Shown piece after piece: positions 43,660-50,743 of a stretch of 64,000 nt of DNA. The notes beneath the pieces are model-generated. The model worked only from the letters and a program-made list of their open reading frames with translations. It did not search any database and was not told the DNA's origin. The translations under genes were made by a program, and so were the position numbers. Positions within the stretch are counted from its first letter, which is position 1, and each line of letters begins with the position of its first letter. This DNA comes from Gammaproteobacteria bacterium Milos-ODIII6 (GTDB taxonomy: Bacteria > Pseudomonadota > Gammaproteobacteria > Chromatiales > Chromatiaceae): the NCBI GenBank assembly GCA_029228645.1, contig JAPTHR010000005.1:124020-188019 (forward strand), in the 5' to 3' direction.

Positions 43660-43826
43660 TAGCAGCCTGTCGGACTTAACCGTTTGAAGCGAAAATTCAT
43701 GGGAGCGAGTCAAATGTGTTTATCGGGCGAGGCGAATAGCCCGGCCTATTTAACGAGTCCGATAAGCGCAGTTGATCGCTCTGCATGGATTTGCAGCCAA
43801 ACAGTGTTTAGTCCGACAGGCTGCTA
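43660..43826. mobile_element. foldback MITE, 167 bp, abutting the antiporter gene
   Basis: Perfect 17-base terminal inverted repeats, TAGCAGCCTGTCGGACT at 43660-43676 and its complement at 43810-43826. The inner arms remain similar for about 50 bases (TTTG, CATG, GAGCGA and TCAA blocks), then TTATCGG (43720-43726) faces CCGATAA (43759-43765). There is no coding capacity. TA at both outermost ends could be a TA target duplication of the IS630/mariner kind; not proved. The right end lies three bases before the next gene's ATG. Confidence 0.78.
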
Positions 43827-43829
43827 ACG

Positions 43830-45041
43830 ATGGAGCATCACGACTTTTTCCTGTTCCTGCCGCTACTGTTGTTGAGCGCACGCCTGCTCGCCGAGCTGTG
43901 TGTGCGCGCGCAGATCCCCGCAGTGATCGGAGAACTGCTCGCCGGGGTGATCCTGGGGCCAAGCCTGCTCGGCTGGATAGAGCCTGGCGAGGCGATCAAG
44001 CTGATGGCGGAGATCGGGATTATCCTGCTGCTCTTCGGCGTCGGCCTGGAGACGGACGTTCGTCGTCTCGTGAATGCGGGGTATCAGGCCCTGGTGGTCG
44101 CCCTGGCGGGTTTTTTCTTTCCCCTGGTGGGTGGCTTCCTGCTGGCGCGCGAGGTTTTCGGCCTGGACCTGCTCGAGGCTTTGTTCGTCGGCGGCACCCT
44201 CACTGCCACCAGTATCGGCGTCACGGTACGGGTACTGTCTGATCTCGGCCGGCAGCATTTTCGCGAGGGGCAGATCGTGCTGGGAGCCGCGGTCATCGAC
44301 GATGTCCTGGGCGTGGTGTTGCTCGCGATCCTGTACGAATTCTCGCTGGGCGGTGGTGTCAGCCTGGTCAATACCGGCAAGATAGTGCTGTTCATCGCGG
44401 CCTTTTTCCTGCTCGCGCCGGTCGCTGCCAAGCTGTTGGCCTTTCTGATCAAGCGCGCCGATCATGGCAGCCGGATACCTGGCCTGATACCGGCGACCAT
44501 TGTGTCGCTGGTGCTGATTTTCGCTTGGGCGGCCACCGAACTCGGCGCACCCGAATTGCTCGGTGGTTTTGCCGCGGGGCTGGCCCTCTCGCGGCGTTTC
44601 TTTCTGCCCTTGGGGGCCGCCTTGCATGCCGACGAACCGTTCGCCGAGCGCATCGAGATCCAGCTGAAGCCGATCCTGTATCTGTTCACCCCGATTTTTT
44701 TCGTGTACGTCGGCCTGTCGCTCAACCTGCGGGCGATCGATTGGGGCTCGCCTTTCATCTGGTCGTTTTCACTCGGCATGTTGCTCGTCGCGCTGGCCGG
44801 GAAGATGGTCGGGGCGCTCGTGATCAAGGGCAACTGGGCCATGCGTGGCATCGTCGGTCTGGCGATGATTCCGCGCGGCGAGGTTGGGCTGATATTCGCT
44901 GAACTCGGGCGCGTGAGCGGCATTTTCAACAACGAGATCTATGCCGGACTGATCATCGTGATCGCGATCACAACGCTGCTGCCGCCGCTCGTCATGAAGT
45001 GGTTTTATGCCTGCTGTGGACATCGTCTACCCCGGACATAA
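43830..45041 (+). CDS. CPA2-type cation:proton antiporter
   Basis: A 403-residue protein with about 12 helices and no RCK or C-terminal regulatory domain. The family landmarks are PAVIGELLAGVILGPSLLGW, IGIILLLFGVGLETDVRRL, FVGGTLTATSIGVTVRVL, VLGAAVIDDVLGVVLLAI (the ion-binding Asp pair) and AMIPRGEVGLIFAELG. It exchanges Na+ or K+ for protons. The start codon directly follows a MITE terminus, whose CAGG end supplies the only Shine-Dalgarno-like sequence. The original upstream region has therefore been displaced. Confidence 0.92.
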   Translation: MEHHDFFLFLPLLLLSARLLAELCVRAQIPAVIGELLAGVILGPSLLGWIEPGEAIKLMAEIGIILLLFGVGLETDVRRLVNAGYQALVVALAGFFFPLVGGFLLAREVFGLDLLEALFVGGTLTATSIGVTVRVLSDLGRQHFREGQIVLGAAVIDDVLGVVLLAILYEFSLGGGVSLVNTGKIVLFIAAFFLLAPVAAKLLAFLIKRADHGSRIPGLIPATIVSLVLIFAWAATELGAPELLGGFAAGLALSRRFFLPLGAALHADEPFAERIEIQLKPILYLFTPIFFVYVGLSLNLRAIDWGSPFIWSFSLGMLLVALAGKMVGALVIKGNWAMRGIVGLAMIPRGEVGLIFAELGRVSGIFNNEIYAGLIIVIAITTLLPPLVMKWFYACCGHRLPRT

Positions 45042-45109
45042 TCGAACCAGTCCGGTCGGGGGACATGTTAAAATTGCGAACTTTCCTGTAAATGCCCGCC
45101 TATTCCGGA

Positions 45110-45754
45110 ATGATTCGTCTCCTGCTTGTCGATGACCATGCGCTTTTCCGTTCCGGCCTGAAGAGTGTTCTGGCCGAGGCCGGCGACATTGAGGTCGTCG
45201 GCGAGGTGCCGGACGGCGAGGCCGCCATCGAGTTCGTGCGTGATTCGCCGCCAGATGTTGTCTTGATGGATATCAAGATGCCCGGCATCGGCGGTATCGA
45301 GGCCACGCGTCGCATCCTGCATCTGGAATCCGGGGTGGAGGTGATTGCGGTCACGGCCCTCAGCGATGCTCCGTTTCCGAACCGTCTGCTGGATGCGGGT
45401 GCGCTCGGATATATTTCCAAGGGCTGCCCCGCCGACGAGCTGTTCGATGCGGTGCGTGGCGTCGCCCGGGGTCAGCACTATGTCTCCAGCGACGTGGCGC
45501 AGAAACTCGCGATTGGCAACATGACCCATCGCGGCTCGGATTCCCCGCTCAAGCAACTCAGTCCACGCGAGATGCAGATCATGATGATGATTGTGCAGGG
45601 ACAGGGTAACCAACAGATATCCGATTCCCTGTTCCTCAGCCCGAAGACTATCTCGACTTACCGGCACCGGCTGTTCGAGAAACTAGGCGTGTCGAATGAC
45701 GTCGAACTGACCCATTTTGCGATTCGTCACCGCCTGATCGAGTCGGCTTTGTGA
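45110..45754 (+). CDS. uvrY: response regulator of the UvrY/GacA type
   Basis: A 214-residue two-domain regulator. The receiver domain starts MIRLLLVDDHALFRSGLKSV with the acidic pair; the phosphorylation Asp is in DVVLMDIKMPGIGG; the conserved Lys is in GYISKGC. The LuxR-type helix-turn-helix reads LSPREMQIMMMIVQGQGNQQ then ISDSLFLSPKTISTYRHRLF. It is likely the GacA-like partner of a BarA/GacS kinase controlling Csr-type small RNAs. The gene order uvrY-(udg)-uvrC-pgsA supports the name. A start six codons earlier is possible. Confidence 0.92.
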   Translation: MIRLLLVDDHALFRSGLKSVLAEAGDIEVVGEVPDGEAAIEFVRDSPPDVVLMDIKMPGIGGIEATRRILHLESGVEVIAVTALSDAPFPNRLLDAGALGYISKGCPADELFDAVRGVARGQHYVSSDVAQKLAIGNMTHRGSDSPLKQLSPREMQIMMMIVQGQGNQQISDSLFLSPKTISTYRHRLFEKLGVSNDVELTHFAIRHRLIESAL

Positions 45755-46392
45755 GCGAGCTGGTCTTCGATATCGATTGCCGTCGCTGCCCGCGGCTCGC
45801 CGGTTTCCTGGACGATGTCCGGATCCAGTATCCGCACTACCACGCGCGACCCGTGCCGCCCTTTGGCGACCCGCTGGCGCGTCTGCTGGTGGTTGGACTG
45901 GCGCCGGGCATGCACGGTGCGAATGCCACGGGGCGACCGTTTACCGGCGACCATGCCGGCATCCTGCTATATCAGACCCTGCATCGTCACGGTTTCGCCA
46001 ACCGTCCTGAGTCCCTTTCCGCGGATGATGGTCTGGAATTGCGGGACTGCCGCATCACCAACGCAGTCAAATGCCTGCCGCCGCAGAACAAGCCGGTCGG
46101 CGCCGAGGTGAGCGCGTGTCGCGATTTTCTCACGGTCGAACTGAGCGAGCTGCCACGCGGCGCCGTGGTGATCGCACTCGGTTCGATTGCGCATAAGTCT
46201 GTGGTCGCCGCCCTGCGGCTGCGCCAGAAGGACTTCGGCTTTGCACATGCGGCCGAGCATGCGCTGCCGCGCGAGATGATCCTGTTGGATTCCTATCATT
46301 GCAGCCGCTACAACACCCAGACCCGGCGCCTGACCGAGCCGATGTTCGACGCCGTATTCAGCCGCGCGCGGCGGTTGCTGGATGAAGGATAA
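45751..46392 (+). CDS. uracil-DNA glycosylase family protein (UdgB-like, family 5)
   Basis: A 213-residue Fe-S type UDG. N-terminal CRRCPRL and later cysteines (NAVKC, SACRDFL) can bind a [4Fe-4S] cluster. VVGLAPGMHGANATGRPFTGD is motif 1, ITNAVKCLPPQNKPVG the middle motif, and LLDSYHCSRYNTQTRRLT the C-terminal motif typical of UdgB-type enzymes. It would remove uracil or other damaged bases. The GTG start overlaps the uvrY stop (GTGA), and its end overlaps uvrC by 11 bases. This insertion between uvrY and uvrC is absent in E. coli. Confidence 0.88.
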   Translation: MSELVFDIDCRRCPRLAGFLDDVRIQYPHYHARPVPPFGDPLARLLVVGLAPGMHGANATGRPFTGDHAGILLYQTLHRHGFANRPESLSADDGLELRDCRITNAVKCLPPQNKPVGAEVSACRDFLTVELSELPRGAVVIALGSIAHKSVVAALRLRQKDFGFAHAAEHALPREMILLDSYHCSRYNTQTRRLTEPMFDAVFSRARRLLDEG

Positions 46393-48202
46393 GCCGGCCT
46401 TCGACCACAAGGCTTTCCTGGCGACCCTGACGCACCGCCCGGGCGTCTACCGCATGCTCGACCGTAAAGGCGGAGTACTCTACGTCGGCAAGGCGAAGGA
46501 CCTCTCGCGGCGGGTGAGCAGCTATTTCCGGCGCGCGGGCAACGCCCGTATCGCCTCCATGGTTTCGCAGATCGCGGACATCCAGATCACGGTGACCCAC
46601 ACCGAGTCCGAGGCCCTGATCCTCGAGAACCATCTGATCAAGGAGCACCGGCCGCGCTACAACGTGCTGCTGCGCGACGACAAAAGCTATCCCTACATTC
46701 ATATCTCGGAGGGTGATTTTCCGCGTATCGGGTTTCACCGCGGCGCGCGCAACAGGCCGGGGCGTTTCTTTGGCCCCTATCCCAGCAGCGGGGCGGTCAG
46801 GGAGACTCTCAAGCTGCTGCAAAAGCTGTTTCCGGTCCGGCAGTGCGAGGACAGCTACTATGCCAACCGCTCGCGCCCCTGCCTGCAGTACCAGATCGAG
46901 CGCTGCACCGCGCCCTGTGTGGGCCTCGTGAGCCGCGAGCGTTATGCGCGCGACGTGCGTGAAACGGTACTGTTCCTCGAGGGCAAGGCCTCGGATGTCA
47001 TCGATCGCTGGGTGCATCGCATGGAGACGGCCGCCGAGGCGCTCGAGTTCGAGGAGGCCGCCAAGCTGCGGGATCAGATTGCAGCGCTCACGTCGGTCCA
47101 GGAAAAGCAGTACGTGGCCGGTGAGCGGGGTGATCTCGACATCGTGGCCGTCGCGAGCAAGGGAGGGGTGGCCTGCATCCAGTTGTTCCTGGTGCGACGC
47201 GGGCACAACCTGGGCAACCGAACGCTCTATCCGCGAAACACGGAGGACGCCTCCGAGGCGGAACTGGTGTCTGCGTTCATCGCGCAGCACTACCTGGACC
47301 GCGCCGTGCCGCATGAGATCCTGGTCAGCGATATGCCGGCCGATCACGAGGTGCTCGAGCAGACCCTGGGTGAGCAGGCGGGGCGCCGGGTGCACATCAT
47401 CGATTCTCCGCGCGGGGATCGCGCCCGCTGGCTGAGCATGGCCCGTACCAACGCGGCCATGGCGGTCGAGGCGCGCCTCGCCAGTTCCGGTGCCACCCGG
47501 CAGCGCGTCGAGGAGTTACAGCAGGTGCTTGAACTCGATGAGCCTCCGCGCCGCATGGAGTGTTTCGATATCAGTCACACCCGGGGCGAGCGCACCGTGG
47601 CATCCTGCGTGGTATTTCAGGACGGCGCGCCCCTGAGCAGCGATTACCGGCGGTTCAATATCAAGGGTATCCAGCCGGGTGATGATTATGCGGCGATGCG
47701 CCAGGCGCTGCAGCGGCGCTATACGCGCATTCAGGCTGGCGAGGGGCAATTGCCCGATGTCCTGCTGATCGACGGGGGCAAGGGTCAGTTATCCGCGGTT
47801 GTCGAGGCGCTCGAGGACGTCGGGGTCCAGGATCTGCTGTTGCTGGGTGTTGCCAAGGGACCGGACCGCAAGCCGGGTATGGAGACCCTGTTCTTGTTGG
47901 GGCAGGAGCGTCCTCTTATACTGCCCCCGAATTCTCCCGCATTGCACCTGGTGCAGCACATCCGGGATGAAGCCCACCGTTTTGCCATCACCGGGCATCG
48001 GCAACGTCGCGCAAAGGCCCGCCGGTCCTCTCCGCTGGAGGAGATCCCCGGGGTTGGCGCCAAGCGACGCCAGCGCCTGCTGAAGCACTTCGGAGGATTG
48101 CAGGGGCTGGCACGGGCGGGGGTCGAGGACATCGCGCAGGTCGAGGGGATCAGCCATAAACTCGCACAGGCGGTATACGTCGCCTTTCATGGTGAAGAAT
48201 GA
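46382..48202 (+). CDS. uvrC: excinuclease ABC subunit C
   Basis: A 606-residue nuclease of nucleotide excision repair, normal length. The GIY-YIG domain reads RPGVYRMLDRKGGVLYVGKA; a UVR motif (EFEEAAKLRDQIAAL) follows; the RNase-H-like C-terminal catalytic domain includes MECFDISHTRGERTVASCVV and DVLLIDGGKGQL; two helix-hairpin-helix motifs end the protein (IPGVGAKRRQRLLKHFGG). It cuts on both sides of a lesion. Overlaps the glycosylase upstream and pgsA downstream, so all are translated in one unit. Confidence 0.97.
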   Translation: MKDKPAFDHKAFLATLTHRPGVYRMLDRKGGVLYVGKAKDLSRRVSSYFRRAGNARIASMVSQIADIQITVTHTESEALILENHLIKEHRPRYNVLLRDDKSYPYIHISEGDFPRIGFHRGARNRPGRFFGPYPSSGAVRETLKLLQKLFPVRQCEDSYYANRSRPCLQYQIERCTAPCVGLVSRERYARDVRETVLFLEGKASDVIDRWVHRMETAAEALEFEEAAKLRDQIAALTSVQEKQYVAGERGDLDIVAVASKGGVACIQLFLVRRGHNLGNRTLYPRNTEDASEAELVSAFIAQHYLDRAVPHEILVSDMPADHEVLEQTLGEQAGRRVHIIDSPRGDRARWLSMARTNAAMAVEARLASSGATRQRVEELQQVLELDEPPRRMECFDISHTRGERTVASCVVFQDGAPLSSDYRRFNIKGIQPGDDYAAMRQALQRRYTRIQAGEGQLPDVLLIDGGKGQLSAVVEALEDVGVQDLLLLGVAKGPDRKPGMETLFLLGQERPLILPPNSPALHLVQHIRDEAHRFAITGHRQRRAKARRSSPLEEIPGVGAKRRQRLLKHFGGLQGLARAGVEDIAQVEGISHKLAQAVYVAFHGEE

Positions 48203-48774
48203 ACAAGCTGTACAACCTCCCCAATCTTCTCACGGTGGCGCGGATCGTCCTGATTCCGGTGTTCGTCGTGGTCTACTATCTGCCGGCACCCTGGTCCGCT
48301 ACCGCGGCCACGGCCATTTTCGTGGCAGCCGCGGTGACCGATTGGCTGGATGGCTACCTGGCGCGTCGTCTGCAGATGACCACGGCACTCGGCGCCTTTC
48401 TCGACCCGGTGGCCGACAAGTTGATGGTGGCCACTGCATTGATCGTGGTGCTCCAGGCGGATCCGCAGCTCTGGCTTGCCATGGCCGTAATGGTCATTAT
48501 CGGCCGGGAGATCACGATCTCGGCCCTGCGCGAGTGGATGGCGGAGCTTGGCAGCCGCGCCGAGGTCGCCGTCTCGGAGATTGGCAAGTTCAAAACTGCA
48601 GCCCAGATGGTCGCGATTTCCTTGTTGGTCTACCGCGACGATGTCTGGGGAATGCCGGTCTACCTGGTCGGCCAGGTGCTCCTGTACATCGCGGTGGTGC
48701 TGACCCTGTGGTCGATGGTCCTTTACCTGCGCGCGGCCTGGCCGATGCTCGGCGACCAATCGCGCTTCGATTAG
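48199..48774 (+). CDS. pgsA: CDP-diacylglycerol-glycerol-3-phosphate phosphatidyltransferase
   Basis: A 191-residue membrane enzyme that makes phosphatidylglycerol phosphate. The CDP-alcohol phosphotransferase motif is visible as DWLDGYLARRLQMTTALGAF followed by LDPVADK, with all three conserved Asp. It starts NLPNLLTVARIVLIPVFVVV and has about five helices. ATGA overlap with uvrC. Followed by tRNA genes, as in many gammaproteobacteria. Confidence 0.96.
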   Translation: MNKLYNLPNLLTVARIVLIPVFVVVYYLPAPWSATAATAIFVAAAVTDWLDGYLARRLQMTTALGAFLDPVADKLMVATALIVVLQADPQLWLAMAVMVIIGREITISALREWMAELGSRAEVAVSEIGKFKTAAQMVAISLLVYRDDVWGMPVYLVGQVLLYIAVVLTLWSMVLYLRAAWPMLGDQSRFD

Positions 48775-48787
48775 CGCCAAAACAGGC

Positions 48788-48815
48788 TTGACACACTCTC
48801 CGGATTATCTAGAAT
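48788..48815 (+). promoter_or_regulatory. strong promoter of tRNA-Gly
   Basis: A perfect TTGACA -35 (48788-48793) and a TAGAAT -10 (48810-48815) are spaced by 16 bases. The mature tRNA begins 14 bases after the -10, implying a very short leader. It lies 13 bases after the pgsA stop. Confidence 0.85.
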
Positions 48816-48829
48816 ACCGACCTCGTTCG

Positions 48830-48905
48830 GCGGGAATAGCTCAGCTGGTAGAGCACAACCTTGCCAAGGTTGGGGTCGCGAGTTCGAATCTCGTTTCCCG
48901 CTCCA
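48830..48905 (+). tRNA. tRNA-Gly (anticodon GCC)
   Basis: A 76-base tRNA with encoded CCA. Acceptor GCGGGAA pairs with TTCCCGC; anticodon loop TTGCCAA has GCC at 48863-48865; T-arm GCGAGTTCGAATCTCG matches the standard. Position after pgsA parallels E. coli glyW. Confidence 0.97.
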
Positions 48906-48914
48906 AATTGCCGC

Positions 48915-48946
48915 GAAACCCCGCAAGTCTTTGCGGGGTTTCTTTT
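48915..48946 (+). terminator. terminator between tRNA-Gly and tRNA-Cys
   Basis: GAAACCCCGCAA (48915-48926) and TTGCGGGGTTTC (48931-48942) form a perfect 12-base-pair stem with a four-base loop followed by TTTT. A strong intrinsic terminator that would separate tRNA-Gly from tRNA-Cys. Confidence 0.92.
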
Positions 48947-48981
48947 ATCAGCACGCTGGCGATGTGCTGAACTTCTTTCAT

Positions 48982-49055
48982 GGCCGGGTGGCAGAGTGGC
49001 TATGCAGCGGATTGCAAATCCGTGTACCTCGGTTCGACTCCGGGCCCGGCCTCCA
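48982..49055 (+). tRNA. tRNA-Cys (anticodon GCA)
   Basis: A 74-base tRNA with encoded CCA. Acceptor GGCCGGG pairs with CCCGGCC; the anticodon loop TTGCAAA has GCA at 49014-49016; T-loop GGTTCGACTCC is standard. No promoter was recognised in the 35 bases after the preceding terminator, so it may depend on read-through. Confidence 0.97.
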
Positions 49056-49125
49056 TTTTTCTCCCCAGGCGTCCCCTGGACGCTTCCCATCGGTTGACCA
49101 CGTGGTGCAACGTCAACTCTCAGTG

Positions 49126-50205
49126 ATGCTGGCGCTTACCGCGCATGGGTTTGGGCATGCAACCCAGGCGGCGCCCGTGCTCAACCGGCTGCGCCAACTG
49201 CTCCCTGGTTTCCGGCTCATCATCGTCACCGATATCCCGCGGGGATGGCTCGCGGATTGGTTCGACGGAGAATTCGAGCTGGTAGAGCGGCGTACCGACC
49301 CTGGCATGCGTATGCAGGGGCCTTTGCGCGTCGATATCGATGCCACGATCGAGGCCTACGAATCCTTCCAACACCAGGCGCCGGCCATTCTCGAATCATT
49401 GCAGCGCCATATCCGCGATCGGGATGTCGATCTGGTGATCGCCGACGTACCCTGGCTTCCCCTGGTGGCGGCGCGGCGCGAGCGTCGACCGGCGGTGGCT
49501 CTGTGCTCGTTGAACTGGGTGGATATTCTGGAGCCGCTATTGCCGGCCGAACACCCGCTTGCCGGGCTGCTGGAAGACATGCGTGGCGCCTACCAGGGCG
49601 CGCACCTGTTCATCCGTCCGGATCCGGCCATGCCGATGACATGGCTGGATAATCTGCATCCGGTTGGGCATATCTCGCGTGTTGGCCGAAACGAGGGAGA
49701 ACGCATTCGACAGGCGCTGGCGCTACCCGGAAACCAGCGGCTGGCAATCCTGCAGTTCGGTGGCGAGGCCGGGGATGCGTCGGTCAGACTGCCGCAGCGA
49801 GACGACCTGACCTGGCTGGTCGCCGGGCCGGCCAGTATTGGAGGGGACCTGGTCTCTGCAAGTGCCCTGATCGAGCGTCTCGGCCTGCGATTCGTCGATC
49901 TCATTGCGAGCGCCGATTTGATGCTGACCAAACCGGGTTACAGCAGCTTCGCCGAGGCGGCAACCCACGGCCTGCCGGTGCTTTCTGTCGTTCGCGAGGA
50001 CTGGCCGGAGTCACCCTGGTTGTTGCGCTGGCTGAGCGGGCAGGTTCCCACGAGGGAAATCGGTCGAGATCAACTCGCGCGTGGCGACTTCGAAGACGAT
50101 CTGAATGATCTGCTGGATGCAGGCCGGCCGGCAGGACGCAAGCCGGATGGTATCGATACGGCCGCTGGCGAGCTGCTGGCAATCCTGAAGAGCGGAAAAA
50201 CCTGA
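49126..50205 (+). CDS. GT-B glycosyltransferase-like protein
   Basis: A 359-residue soluble protein. ALTAHGFGHATQAAPVLNRL opens a MurG/GT28-like nucleotide-sugar-transferase fold. It continues with FRLIIVTDIPRGWLADWF, VDLVIADVPWLPLVAARR, a second half with LAILQFGGEAGD and the donor-site loop LMLTKPGYSSFAEAATHGLPVL. The pattern resembles the L-arabinokinase N-terminal/UDP-glycosyltransferase-like group; donor and acceptor are unknown. The upstream ORF extension runs through tRNA-Cys and was dropped. A GTG 24 bases earlier could be the true start. Downstream is the molybdenum operon, separated by its own RBS and 73 bases. Confidence 0.72.
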   Translation: MLALTAHGFGHATQAAPVLNRLRQLLPGFRLIIVTDIPRGWLADWFDGEFELVERRTDPGMRMQGPLRVDIDATIEAYESFQHQAPAILESLQRHIRDRDVDLVIADVPWLPLVAARRERRPAVALCSLNWVDILEPLLPAEHPLAGLLEDMRGAYQGAHLFIRPDPAMPMTWLDNLHPVGHISRVGRNEGERIRQALALPGNQRLAILQFGGEAGDASVRLPQRDDLTWLVAGPASIGGDLVSASALIERLGLRFVDLIASADLMLTKPGYSSFAEAATHGLPVLSVVREDWPESPWLLRWLSGQVPTREIGRDQLARGDFEDDLNDLLDAGRPAGRKPDGIDTAAGELLAILKSGKT

Positions 50206-50278
50206 AAGTGGCGAGCCGCGTGCTTGCGTAAAACGCCTTTTTCCCTTTCTATAGTCCCAGCGCAAAGGAGGGGAGACG

Positions 50279-50743
50279 ATGAAACTGAATGTCAACGGTG
50301 AAGTGATCGATGTCGAGGTGGACCGCTCCACGCCACTGCTATGGGTGCTGCGAGAGCAACTGGATCTGACCGGCACCAAGTACAGCTGTGGTATCGGTTT
50401 GTGTGGTTCCTGCACGGTGCTGGTCGATGGTCGTGCGGTGCGCGCCTGTATCACGCCGGTATCCGCGTTCGATGCCGATCAGGAAATCACCACCATCGAG
50501 GGCCTTTCGTCGGATGCCAGCCATCCTCTGCAGCGGGCCTGGCAACAACTGGACACCCCCCAGTGCGGCTACTGTCAGCCGGGCATGATCATGAGTGCCG
50601 CGGCACTGCTGAATGAAAAGCCCGAGCCGACGGATGCGGACATCGATGCCAGCATTACCAATATCTGTCGCTGCGGCACCTACAACCGGGTTCGCCAAGG
50701 AATCCACCTCGCCGCACGCATCGCTAAGGGAGGGAAGGGCTGA
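50279..50743 (+). CDS. molybdenum hydroxylase 2Fe-2S subunit (IorA-like)
   Basis: A 154-residue two-cluster iron-sulfur protein. The plant-ferredoxin-type cluster is bound by [21 protein letters not shown] near residues 37-57, and the alpha-helical cluster by [13 protein letters not shown] and [13 protein letters not shown]. This is the CoxS/IorA family, which carries electrons from a molybdopterin subunit. AAAGGAGG is placed ideally before the ATG. The stop shares one base with the next start (TGATG). Confidence 0.94.
   Translation: MKLNVNGEVIDVEVDRSTPLLWVLREQLDLTGTKYSCGIGLCGSCTVLVDGRAVRACITPVSAFDADQEITTIEGLSSDASHPLQRAWQQLDTPQCGYCQPGMIMSAAALLNEKPEPTDADIDASITNICRCGTYNRVRQGIHLAARIAKGGKG

Noticed and set aside
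48931-49125. N-terminal extension of the glycosyltransferase-like ORF
   Set aside because: The frame runs through the tRNA-Cys gene, so translation cannot begin there.
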